A stretch of 14,430 bases of DNA from an uncultured Bacilli bacterium (lineage in GTDB: Bacteria > Bacillota_I > Bacilli_A > RF39 > UBA660). Shown piece by piece: positions 1 to 6,438 of this stretch. The stretch's first letter is position 1. Each line of letters opens with the position of its first letter. Made by a program: the position numbers and the translations under genes. Under the pieces are notes generated by a model, which was given only the letters and a program-made list of their open reading frames with translations, searched no databases and was not told where the DNA came from. The stretch lies in contig CANRHY010000009.1 in the NCBI GenBank assembly GCA_947630515.1, forward strand, positions 1 to 14,430, read 5' to 3'.

Positions 1-42
1 CTAGTGTGATACTAGCACCAATTCGCCTAAAAGTGAATTGGT
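1..42 (-). other. Tandem hairpins, possible structured 5' leader of the leftward transcript
   Basis: Two inverted repeats lie almost end to end. One pairs 17-26 with 33-42 (ACCAATTC against GAATTGGT, then a GU and a GC pair, with a six-base loop). The other pairs 1-5 with 11-15 (CTAGT against ACTAG, five-base loop). A single base separates them. On the minus strand they would form the first 40 or so bases of the transcript from the promoter at 51-79. No U-tract follows on either strand, so they do not look like terminators. A leader structure such as a ribosomal-protein autoregulatory site is possible; the class is not recognised. Confidence 0.4.
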
Positions 43-50
43 AAGTCTAT

Positions 51-79
51 ATATTAAGCGAAAAGGGTTAATTTGTCAA
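51..79 (-). promoter_or_regulatory. Leftward promoter into a gene outside the window
   Basis: Read on the minus strand, TTGACA (79-74) is followed after exactly 17 bases by TAATAT (56-51), a near-consensus housekeeping sigma promoter. Transcription would start near 44 and run left off the window. It diverges from the recG promoter. Inference: in many Bacillota the gene divergent from the operon carrying recG is rpmB (ribosomal protein L28), so that is one candidate, but the gene itself is not visible. Confidence 0.6.
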
Positions 80-87
80 CAATTTTT

Positions 88-116
88 TTCAAAATTTTTA
101 AAAAATTTGTTATAAT
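88..116 (+). promoter_or_regulatory. Promoter of the recG-yebC operon
   Basis: A perfect TATAAT (111-116) preceded by TGT (108-110) makes an extended -10 element. A weak -35 (TTCAAA, 88-93) lies 17 bases upstream. The start site would be near 123, giving a short leader before the recG start at 142. Confidence 0.55.
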
Positions 117-141
117 TAAATAGAAAAGGAAAGAATGTATT

Positions 142-2139
142 ATGGAACTTAAAAGTATTAAAGGTATTGGTGAAAAAACTATTAGTTTATTAAATTCTTT
201 AGATATATATAATATTAATGATTTATTATCTTTTTATCCTTATAGATATATTACTTATAATATAAGTGATATTAATAATGTTAGTGATGGTGAACAAGTT
301 ATTATAAAGGGTGTAATATGTAGCACGCCAATTGTTAGAAGATTTAGGGCTAATTTAAATAGTACTTCTTTTAGAGTTACTTCTTCTTCTAGAATGTTAA
401 ATGTTGTTATTTATAATCGTGCTTTTATGAAAAATAATTTAGTTATTGGTAAGTTAATTACTATTATGGGTAAGTATGAAGAGAAAAAGAATACAATAGT
501 TGCTAGTAATATAATTTTAAATGATATAAAAGATGGTTTTATAGAAAGCAGATATCATTTAAGAGAAGGTATTACTAATAAACAAATATCTAAATATGTA
601 GAAAGTGCATTTAATGTAAGTAATGAAGTAATAGATTATATACCAGAGGAGTTAAATTTAAAGTATAAATTTATAGATAAAAGTACTGCTTTAAGATATA
701 TACATTTTCCTAAGAGTGTAAGTGAGATTAAGAAAGCAAAACTTAAGCTTATTTATGAAGAGTTATTTTTGTTTATGTTTAAGATTAATTATTTAAAGTA
801 TGTTAAGACTAAAGAAGTGGGGAAGGAACCTAAGGTGGTTGATATAAGGAAAGTTCAAGAGTTTTTATCTAGTTTACCTTTTGAACTTACTAAAGACCAA
901 ATTAAGGCAATAGAAGAAATTCATAAAGATTTAACAAGTACAGTAAGAATGAATAGACTAATATGTGGAGACGTGGGAAGTGGAAAGACAATAGTTTCAG
1001 TAGTTGCGGCTTATGAGTGTTTTTTAGCACATTATCAAACTGCTTTAATGGCGCCTACAGAGATACTAGCTAGACAACATTATGAAAGTATTTCTAATTT
1101 ATTAATAGATACTGATATTAGAATAGGGCTACTTCTTGGAAGTACTAAGAAAAAAGAAAAGGAAGAAATATATGAGAAGTTAAAAAATGGAGAGATAGAT
1201 TTATTAATAGGGACTCACGCGATTATAAGTGATAACGTAAGTTTTAAGAATTTAGGACTTGTTATTACAGATGAGCAACATAGATTTGGTGTATCTCAAA
1301 GACATAGTTTAAGAAATAAAGGTAATATTCCTGATATTTTATATATGTCAGCTACTCCTATACCTAGGACTTATGCTCTTACTATATATGGGGATATGGA
1401 TATGAGTTTAATTAAAACTAAGCCTAAGGGGAGAAAAGAAATTAAGACAATTATTAAAAGTGAAAGTGAGATAAAAGATGTTTTATATTTAATGCTTGAA
1501 GAGATTAAAAAGGGTAGACAAATTTATGTGGTAGTGCCTTTAATTGAAGAAAGTGATAAGAGTGAGCTTACTACAGTGAGTGAAATAAAAGATAAGTTAG
1601 ATATTGCTTTTAATAAAAAGGTGAGTATTAGTACTCTTCATGGAAAAATGAATAAAGATGAAAAAGAAAGTGTTATGAAAGATTTTTATTCTGGTAATAT
1701 TAAGATACTTGTTAGTACTACAGTTATTGAAGTAGGGGTAGACGTAGAGAATACTACTATGATGGTTATTTTTGATGCAGGTAGATTTGGGCTTGCTACT
1801 TTACACCAACTAAGGGGAAGAATTGGAAGAAATAGTTTAGATTCTACTTGTGTATTAATAGGAAGCAAAAATAATAAGAGACTTAAGGTAATGGAAGAGT
1901 CTAATGATGGGTTTTATATTACTGAGATGGATTTTAAAATGAGAAAAGAGGGAGATTTATTTGGGGTTAAGCAAAGTGGAGATATGTCTTTTAAGATAGC
2001 TGATATTAAGAGAGATTATGATATTTTGCTTCAAGCTAAGAGTGATAGTGAAGATTTTTTACAAAAAAATATAATAAATGGCTTTAAAAATCAAGAAAAA
2101 TATATTAAAATAGTAAAAGAACTTAAGAGTTTAGATTAG
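142..2139 (+). CDS. recG: ATP-dependent DNA helicase RecG
   Basis: RecG is a monomeric superfamily 2 DNA translocase that remodels stalled replication forks and branch-migrates Holliday junctions. The 665 residues match the usual length of about 670-690. Visible in order: an N-terminal wedge/OB-fold region (about residues 30-130); Walker A GDVGSGKT (276-283); the DEQH box typical of RecG (377-380) continuing as RFG; motif III SATPIPRT (403-410); the C-terminal helicase lobe with TLHGKM (498-503); motif VI QLRGRIGR (556-563); and the translocation-hairpin region around GDLFGVKQSGD (604-614). The ATG at 142 follows an AAGGAAAG ribosome site, and the protein begins with the expected helix-hairpin-like KGIGEKT segment. 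An ATG at 135 is out of frame. It is the first gene of an operon with the YebC-family gene, 15 nt away. Nothing is degraded. Confidence 0.97.
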   Translation: MELKSIKGIGEKTISLLNSLDIYNINDLLSFYPYRYITYNISDINNVSDGEQVIIKGVICSTPIVRRFRANLNSTSFRVTSSSRMLNVVIYNRAFMKNNLVIGKLITIMGKYEEKKNTIVASNIILNDIKDGFIESRYHLREGITNKQISKYVESAFNVSNEVIDYIPEELNLKYKFIDKSTALRYIHFPKSVSEIKKAKLKLIYEELFLFMFKINYLKYVKTKEVGKEPKVVDIRKVQEFLSSLPFELTKDQIKAIEEIHKDLTSTVRMNRLICGDVGSGKTIVSVVAAYECFLAHYQTALMAPTEILARQHYESISNLLIDTDIRIGLLLGSTKKKEKEEIYEKLKNGEIDLLIGTHAIISDNVSFKNLGLVITDEQHRFGVSQRHSLRNKGNIPDILYMSATPIPRTYALTIYGDMDMSLIKTKPKGRKEIKTIIKSESEIKDVLYLMLEEIKKGRQIYVVVPLIEESDKSELTTVSEIKDKLDIAFNKKVSISTLHGKMNKDEKESVMKDFYSGNIKILVSTTVIEVGVDVENTTMMVIFDAGRFGLATLHQLRGRIGRNSLDSTCVLIGSKNNKRLKVMEESNDGFYITEMDFKMRKEGDLFGVKQSGDMSFKIADIKRDYDILLQAKSDSEDFLQKNIINGFKNQEKYIKIVKELKSLD

Positions 2140-2154
2140 AAAAGGAGTGAAATT

Positions 2155-2871
2155 ATGGGAAGAGCACATGAAGTTAGGGCTGCATCTATGGCTAAGACAG
2201 CTGCAGCTAAGTCAAAACTTTATAGTATTTATGCTAAAGAAATTTATCAAGTAGCAAAAAATGGAGGAACTAATCCTGAAGGAAATCCTGCTTTAAAGAG
2301 AGTAATTGAGAAAGCAAAGAAAGAGCAAGTACCAGCTGATGTCATTAATAGAAGTATTGATAAAGTTAATAAAGGCGCAGGAGAAGATTATACAGTATGT
2401 GAATATGAAGCTTTTGGACCTGGTGGAAGTAATATGATTATTAAGTGTTTAACTGATAATGTTAATAGAACTGTTGCTAGTATTAAGACTGTTGCTAATA
2501 AAAGTGCTGCTAAGATTGCTGGACAAGGGTCTGTTTCTTATATGTATGAAAATTTATGTGTTTTAGGACTTAAAGGACATACAGAAGATGAGGTTATGGA
2601 AGCTTTATTTAGTGCAGACGTTAATGTAAATGACATAGAAGTAGAAGATGATACTATACTTGTTTATGCTGAGCCAGGTGATTATACTAAAATGAAGAAT
2701 GCTTTAGAAAGTGCGTTTCCTGGTGTAGAGTTTACTTTAGATGAGATTGGTAAGTATGCTAAAGATATGGTAACTTTAACTGGGGAAGATTTAGAAGCAT
2801 TTAAGAAAATTCTTAATTTACTAGATGAAGTAGACGATGTAAGTAATGTATATCATAATGTTAATTTATAA
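2155..2871 (+). CDS. YebC/PmpR/TACO1-family protein (translation factor or regulator)
   Basis: The 238 residues have the length and sequence of the YebC/TACO1 family throughout: a basic N-terminal segment (MGRAHEVRAASMAKT...), KLYSIYAKEIYQVAKNGGTNPEGNPAL, then CEYEAFGPGGSNMIIKCLTDNVNRT and the acidic C-terminal domain. Family members were first described as transcriptional regulators. More recent work places TACO1 and YebC-type proteins on the ribosome, relieving stalling at proline-rich stretches. The N-terminus lacks the classical AGHSKWANIKHRK motif and looks more like the second bacterial subfamily (YeeI/YebC2 type); that subfamily call is tentative. The start follows a clear AGGAG (2143-2147). 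The gene shares the recG operon and is closed by the terminator at 2874-2905. A role in the cytoplasm is expected. Confidence 0.9.
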   Translation: MGRAHEVRAASMAKTAAAKSKLYSIYAKEIYQVAKNGGTNPEGNPALKRVIEKAKKEQVPADVINRSIDKVNKGAGEDYTVCEYEAFGPGGSNMIIKCLTDNVNRTVASIKTVANKSAAKIAGQGSVSYMYENLCVLGLKGHTEDEVMEALFSADVNVNDIEVEDDTILVYAEPGDYTKMKNALESAFPGVEFTLDEIGKYAKDMVTLTGEDLEAFKKILNLLDEVDDVSNVYHNVNL

Positions 2872-2873
2872 TT

Positions 2874-2905
2874 AGTAGGGAAACCTACTTTTTATTTTCT
2901 TTTTG
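2874..2905 (+). terminator. Rho-independent terminator of the recG-yebC operon
   Basis: AGTAGG (2874-2879) pairs with CCTACT (2884-2889) across a GAAA tetraloop and is followed by a T-rich tail through 2905. It starts 3 bases after the upstream stop codon. Confidence 0.8.
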
Positions 2906-2914
2906 GCTTATGTG

Positions 2915-2923
2915 TGCTATAAT
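2915..2923 (+). promoter_or_regulatory. Extended -10 promoter of the glycosyltransferase genes
   Basis: TGC followed by a perfect TATAAT (2918-2923) forms an extended -10. The -35 position (about 2895-2900) falls in the T-tract of the preceding terminator and is poor. The start site would be near 2930, just upstream of the ribosome site at 2934-2940. This also argues against the earlier ATG at 2910 as the true start of the next gene. Confidence 0.55.
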
Positions 2924-2945
2924 ATGTAGTAACAGGGAGAGAAAA

Positions 2946-4544
2946 ATGAAAAAAATTACAATCCTTATTCCACATTTAGGTATAGGAGGAACTACAAAGT
3001 ATATTACTGGTTTAGCTAATTTTTTAAGTGAAGAATATTTAGTAGATTTAGTATCAGTTTTTAAGGTAAGTGAAAGTCCTTTATATCTTATTAATTCTAA
3101 TGTTAGTATTAATTATCTAATAGAAGATTATGTAAATATGGATAATATTAAGAGATATTTTAAGAGAAAGAATATTTTTAAGTGTTTAGGTGAGGTTTTT
3201 AAGTTAGTTAAGTTAAATGTTTTAAGAAAAGTTAAGACTAGAAAATTTATTAAAACTTTATCAAGCGATTATATTTTAACAAGTGATTTATATGATACTA
3301 AGATGGTTAATAAGTTATTAAAGAGGAAGAATACTGTTAAAATATATACTGAACATAATGAACCAGAAAGTGATTATTTTAAAAGAATTATTAAGTATAC
3401 TAAAAACTATGATAAGTTAGTTTTACCTAATCAAGAAATAACTTTGAAGTATAAGAAAGAAATAGGTATTAAAGCTATATGTATACCTAATTTTATAGAT
3501 AAAAGTCCTTTAGGAAGAGAAAAAGTAAGTAACAAGCTTATCAGTGTAGGTAAGCTTAGTAAAGAAAAAGATTTTTTAAGTTTAATAGATATAGTAAGTA
3601 TGATAACTAAGGAAATACCAGAAGTAAAACTTACTTTAATAGGAGATGGGAAAGAGAAAACTAAAATTAAAAGAAGAATTAAGGAATTGAAACTTGAAGA
3701 TAATGTTATTTTAACTGGGTATAAAAATGCTTTAGAAATAGAAGAAGAAATGTTAAATAGTAATGTTTTTGTTAGTACCAGTATTAGTGAATCTTTTGGT
3801 ATATCTATTTTGGAAGCAATGAACGTAGGACTACCAGTAGTTAGTTTTGATACTTCTAGTGGAGCTAGAGATTTACTTAAGGGTGGAACTGGTATATTAG
3901 TAGAAAACAGGGATAAAGAAGTATTTTGCACTGAGGTTATTAGTTTACTTAAGTCTAATTTTAAAATGAGTGAATACAGTAAGAAATCTTTACTTAAAGT
4001 AGAAGAGTATAGAATAGATATTGTAAAAAAAGAGTGGTTTAAGTTATTTAAAGAGTTATCTAATAGGTCTTTAAAAAAGGTTATGTTTATTTCAAGTACA
4101 GGAGGACATTTAAACGAAATGTTAATGCTTAAGAGTATGTTTAATAAGTATCCTTTTATGTTAGTTACTGAAAATACTTTTACTAATAAATGGTTAAAAG
4201 ATGAGTATGGGAGGAAGTTTACTAAGTATTTAGTTTATGGAACTAGAAAACATATTTTAAGTTATCCATTTAAGTTATTTTATAATACAATAAAGAGTTT
4301 TTATTTATTTTGTAAGTTTAGACCTGACTTTATTTTATCAACTGGAGCTCATACAGCTGGACCTATGTGTGTAATCGGGCATTTATTTAGAAAAAAGATT
4401 ATTTTTATAGAGAGTTTTGCTAATAGTGAGACTCCTAGTGTGACTGGAAAGATAGTTTATAAGTTTGCGGATTTGTTTATAGTTCAGTGGAAAGGTATGT
4501 TAAAAGTTTATGATAAAGCTACTTATGGGGGGTGGATATATTGA
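2946..4544 (+). CDS. GT4 glycosyltransferase fused to a PssD/Alg14-like domain
   Basis: This gene joins two enzymes normally encoded separately. Residues 1 to about 370 are a GT-B fold GT4 glycosyltransferase: glycine-rich IPHLGIGGTTKY at the N-terminus, VGKLSKEKD (201-209), LIGDGKEK (231-238), and the E-x7-E nucleotide-sugar motif in SESFGISILEAM (E282, E290). From about residue 377 the chain continues as a PssD/CpsF/Alg14-like domain: VMFISSTGGHLNEM (379-392), FILSTGAHTAGP (472-483), FIESFANSETPS, and the family's usual ending YGGWIY. Alg14-type proteins anchor and activate a catalytic Alg13-type subunit at the membrane, and that subunit is the next gene. The start is set at 2946 because AGGGAGA (2934-2940) sits just upstream; the in-frame ATG at 2910 overlaps the promoter. 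An internal ATG at 4083 could start a separate PssD chain but has only a poorly spaced AAAGG. Sugar and acceptor are unknown; surface polysaccharide or glycolipid is likely. Confidence 0.88.
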   Translation: MKKITILIPHLGIGGTTKYITGLANFLSEEYLVDLVSVFKVSESPLYLINSNVSINYLIEDYVNMDNIKRYFKRKNIFKCLGEVFKLVKLNVLRKVKTRKFIKTLSSDYILTSDLYDTKMVNKLLKRKNTVKIYTEHNEPESDYFKRIIKYTKNYDKLVLPNQEITLKYKKEIGIKAICIPNFIDKSPLGREKVSNKLISVGKLSKEKDFLSLIDIVSMITKEIPEVKLTLIGDGKEKTKIKRRIKELKLEDNVILTGYKNALEIEEEMLNSNVFVSTSISESFGISILEAMNVGLPVVSFDTSSGARDLLKGGTGILVENRDKEVFCTEVISLLKSNFKMSEYSKKSLLKVEEYRIDIVKKEWFKLFKELSNRSLKKVMFISSTGGHLNEMLMLKSMFNKYPFMLVTENTFTNKWLKDEYGRKFTKYLVYGTRKHILSYPFKLFYNTIKSFYLFCKFRPDFILSTGAHTAGPMCVIGHLFRKKIIFIESFANSETPSVTGKIVYKFADLFIVQWKGMLKVYDKATYGGWIY

Positions 4545-5020
4545 TTTTTGTTACTGTAGGAACACAAGATGTTAATTTTGATAGGTTACTTAAGGAAGTT
4601 GAAAAGCAAATAAAGAAAGGTAATATTAAAGATGAGGTAGTAGTACAAAGTGGAAACTCTAATTTTACTTCTAAGTTAATGAAAGTAGAGAAGTTCTACT
4701 TACCAGAAGAGTTTAATAAGTTAATACGTATGTCTTCTTTAGTTATTACTCATGGTGGAGTAGGATCTATAATTGATGCGATTAATAAAAAGAAAACAGT
4801 AATCGCGGTTCCTAGATTAAAGAAATATAAAGAAGCTACTAATGACCATCAACTTCAAATTATTAAAGAGTTTAGTAATATGGGATATATTATACCACTT
4901 ATTAATTTAAAAGATTTTCCTAATGCTTTAAAAGATGCAGAGATTTTTAAACCTAAGAAGTATAAGAGCAATACTGAAAATATGGTTAAGTTAATAGAAG
5001 ATTTTATTGATAGTAATTAG
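4541..5020 (+). CDS. PssE/Alg13-like glycosyltransferase catalytic subunit
   Basis: The product (159 residues) resembles the C-terminal half of GT28 enzymes (the MurG/Alg13 group). It has the diagnostic N-terminus IFVTVGTQDVNFDRLL, the donor-binding segment SSLVITHGGVGSIIDAI (HGG), and AVPRLKKYKEATNDHQLQ, where the family usually has an N-x-H-Q motif. It should pair with the Alg14-like domain at the end of the preceding gene to make one active enzyme on the inner face of the membrane. A TTG start at 4541 is preferred: it gives the canonical MIFVTVGTQ start, sits 6 bases after a G-rich GGGGGGTGG ribosome site (4527-4535), and overlaps the upstream TGA stop as TTGA, the usual coupling arrangement. 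A GTG at 4532 is the alternative. A terminator follows at once. Confidence 0.88.
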   Translation: MIFVTVGTQDVNFDRLLKEVEKQIKKGNIKDEVVVQSGNSNFTSKLMKVEKFYLPEEFNKLIRMSSLVITHGGVGSIIDAINKKKTVIAVPRLKKYKEATNDHQLQIIKEFSNMGYIIPLINLKDFPNALKDAEIFKPKKYKSNTENMVKLIEDFIDSN

Positions 5021-5053
5021 AAAAATTATTACGGTCAGGCGTAATAATTTTTT
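5021..5053 (+). terminator. Terminator after the PssE-like gene
   Basis: A 13-bp perfect stem (5021-5033 with 5040-5052; the core is AAAATTATTACG) closes a six-base loop and ends in six Ts (5048-5053). The stem is AT-rich apart from the CG next to the loop. It begins on the base after the stop codon. Confidence 0.75.
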
Positions 5054-5060
5054 AAATATG

Positions 5061-5090
5061 AAAGTTATTACATTTTTGCGAAATAACTTT
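5061..5090. promoter_or_regulatory. Inverted repeat overlapping the -35 box of the first ATPase gene
   Basis: AAAGTTATT (5061-5069) is repeated inverted as AATAACTTT (5082-5090), with 12 bases between. The right arm covers the first three bases of the -35 hexamer (5088-5093), the position expected of a repressor operator. There is no T-tract after it. The middle contains CATTTTTGC, also found in the palindrome upstream of the second ATPase. Confidence 0.5.
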
Positions 5091-5116
5091 ACAAATGATA
5101 AAGACTCATGTATAAT
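5088..5116 (+). promoter_or_regulatory. Promoter of the first DUF4143-type ATPase gene
   Basis: TTTACA (5088-5093), a 17-base spacer and TATAAT (5111-5116) form a near-perfect promoter. A GGAGGTG ribosome site (5123-5129) lies 5 bases before the ATG at 5135, so the leader is very short. Confidence 0.75.
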
Positions 5117-5134
5117 TAATATGGAGGTGTAATT

Positions 5135-6340
5135 ATGCTTATTAGAGAAACCTACTTATCAAAAATTAGGGGATTTTATGATTCAAATTTAATAAAAGTA
5201 TTAGTTGGAATAAGAAGATGCGGTAAATCTGTTATTTTAGAACAAATAATGGACGAGCTTATAAAGAAAAGAAAAGTAAAAAAGGACCATATTATTTTTA
5301 TAAATTTTGAATTTATTGAATATGAGGAATTAAAAGATTATAAGAAGTTAAATGAATATGTAAAGGAAAGAATTGTAGATAAAGATATTTATTATTTGTT
5401 TTTAGATGAAGTTCAAAATGTTGATAATTTTGAAAAAGTTATTAATTCTTTAAGAGCTAGCGTACCTAATTTAAGTATATTTATGACTGGGTCTAATAGT
5501 GAACTTTTACCAGAAGAGTTATCTCCAGATTTATCAGGAAGGTATGTGCATTTTAATATTTGTCCATTAACATATAAAGAATATACTATGTTAACTAATA
5601 AAGATGGAAAAGACGTGAGTACTTTTTGGGATTATGCTAAATGGGGAGGACTACCTAATAGATGCGAATTTACTGAAGAAGTTAATATTAAAAATTATTT
5701 ACATAGTGTATATGATTCTATTATTTTAAGAGATGTGGTTAAAAGACTTAAATTAAAAGATACAACACTTTTTGATATGATACTTCAATATTTAATAGAG
5801 ACATGTGGTAGAGAGTTTTCAAGTGATAATGTTATTAATTATTTAAATAATCATTATAAAAAAGTATCCTATGAAACTATTTATGAGTATGTTAATGCTT
5901 TATGTAAGGCATTAATATTAAAAAGAGTTTATAGATATGACGTCAGGGGGAAAGACGTATTAAAAACTTTGAATAAGTTTTATTCTACTGATATTGGAAT
6001 AGCGCAAATAAAAAATAATAATCCTGAATTTCCAAAATATATTGTTTTAGAAAATATTGTTTATAATGAGCTAATTAGTCGTGATTATGAAGTTTATGTT
6101 GGTAAAACTAAAACTGGGGAAATAGACTTTATAGCAAAAAAAGATGGTAATACAAAGTATGTACAAGTTTCTTACGAAATGGCAGGAAGTGAAGCAACTA
6201 TAGAAAGAGAGTTTGGAGCATATAAGAATATTTCAGATAATTATCCTAAGTATGTAATATCTTTAGATAAAATAGATTTATCTAGAGATGGTATTATCCA
6301 TCTTAATTTAATTGATTTCTTATTAGGAAATGAGTTTTAA
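5135..6340 (+). CDS. AAA+ ATPase with C-terminal DUF4143 domain (COG1373 type)
   Basis: A 401-residue predicted cytoplasmic ATPase of the widespread COG1373 group, whose function is not established. Visible: Walker A GIRRCGKS (25-32), Walker B YLFLDEVQ (87-94), a sensor-like FMTGSNS (116-122), GGLP (171-174) and SIILRDVV (195-202). A winged-helix-like middle leads to the C-terminal domain with ENIVYNEL (306-313) and GEIDFIAKKDG (328-338), then YVQVSYE (342-348). The last part resembles a PD-(D/E)xK nuclease core in which the E-x-K position reads Q-V-S, so catalysis is doubtful. It has its own promoter with an operator-like inverted repeat and is bounded upstream by a terminator, so it looks like an independent cassette within the glycosyltransferase region. 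Such ATPases often occur as many paralogues per genome. The call to the family is firm; the role is unknown. Confidence 0.9.
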   Translation: MLIRETYLSKIRGFYDSNLIKVLVGIRRCGKSVILEQIMDELIKKRKVKKDHIIFINFEFIEYEELKDYKKLNEYVKERIVDKDIYYLFLDEVQNVDNFEKVINSLRASVPNLSIFMTGSNSELLPEELSPDLSGRYVHFNICPLTYKEYTMLTNKDGKDVSTFWDYAKWGGLPNRCEFTEEVNIKNYLHSVYDSIILRDVVKRLKLKDTTLFDMILQYLIETCGREFSSDNVINYLNNHYKKVSYETIYEYVNALCKALILKRVYRYDVRGKDVLKTLNKFYSTDIGIAQIKNNNPEFPKYIVLENIVYNELISRDYEVYVGKTKTGEIDFIAKKDGNTKYVQVSYEMAGSEATIEREFGAYKNISDNYPKYVISLDKIDLSRDGIIHLNLIDFLLGNEF

Positions 6341-6353
6341 AAAAAAGAAAGTT

Positions 6354-6385
6354 TGGCAAAAATGGAATCGATTCCATTTTTGCCA
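6354..6385. promoter_or_regulatory. Perfect 32-bp palindrome containing a cre-like site
   Basis: TGGCAAAAATGGAATC (6354-6369) is followed directly by its exact reverse complement (6370-6385), with no spacer. The central 16 bases (6362-6377) match the Bacillus CcpA cre consensus WTGNAANCGNWWNCAW at every defined position, and the GAATCGATTC centre is typical of LacI/GalR-family operators. The palindrome ends exactly one base before the -35 box of the second ATPase gene. As RNA it could form a hairpin, and a TTGATTTTTT stretch follows, so a terminator for the upstream ATPase gene is an alternative or added role. Confidence 0.7.
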
Positions 6386-6414
6386 TTGATTTTTTATGAA
6401 GAAAAGAGTATAAT
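6386..6414 (+). promoter_or_regulatory. Promoter of the second ATPase - GT4 operon
   Basis: TTGATT (6386-6391), a 17-base spacer and TATAAT (6409-6414). It directly abuts the palindrome at 6354-6385. It should drive the second ATPase gene and, through an 8-nt gap, the following glycosyltransferase gene. Confidence 0.7.
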
Positions 6415-6438
6415 TAAGTTAAGAAAAGGGTGAATAAA

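Noticed and set aside
1686..1868. 60-residue minus-strand open frame inside recG
   Set aside because: It lies antisense to the conserved helicase motif VI region and has no start signals.
3431..3931. 166-residue minus-strand open frame inside the GT4-PssD gene
   Set aside because: It lies antisense to well-conserved glycosyltransferase motifs, has no ribosome site, and is a low-complexity Ser/Leu/Ile shadow.
6354..6395. The palindrome at 6354-6385 as simply a rho-independent terminator
   Set aside because: Not excluded, since TTGATTTTTT follows, but that tract is at the same time the -35 region of a good promoter, and the cre-like centre is better explained by protein binding. A dual role remains possible.
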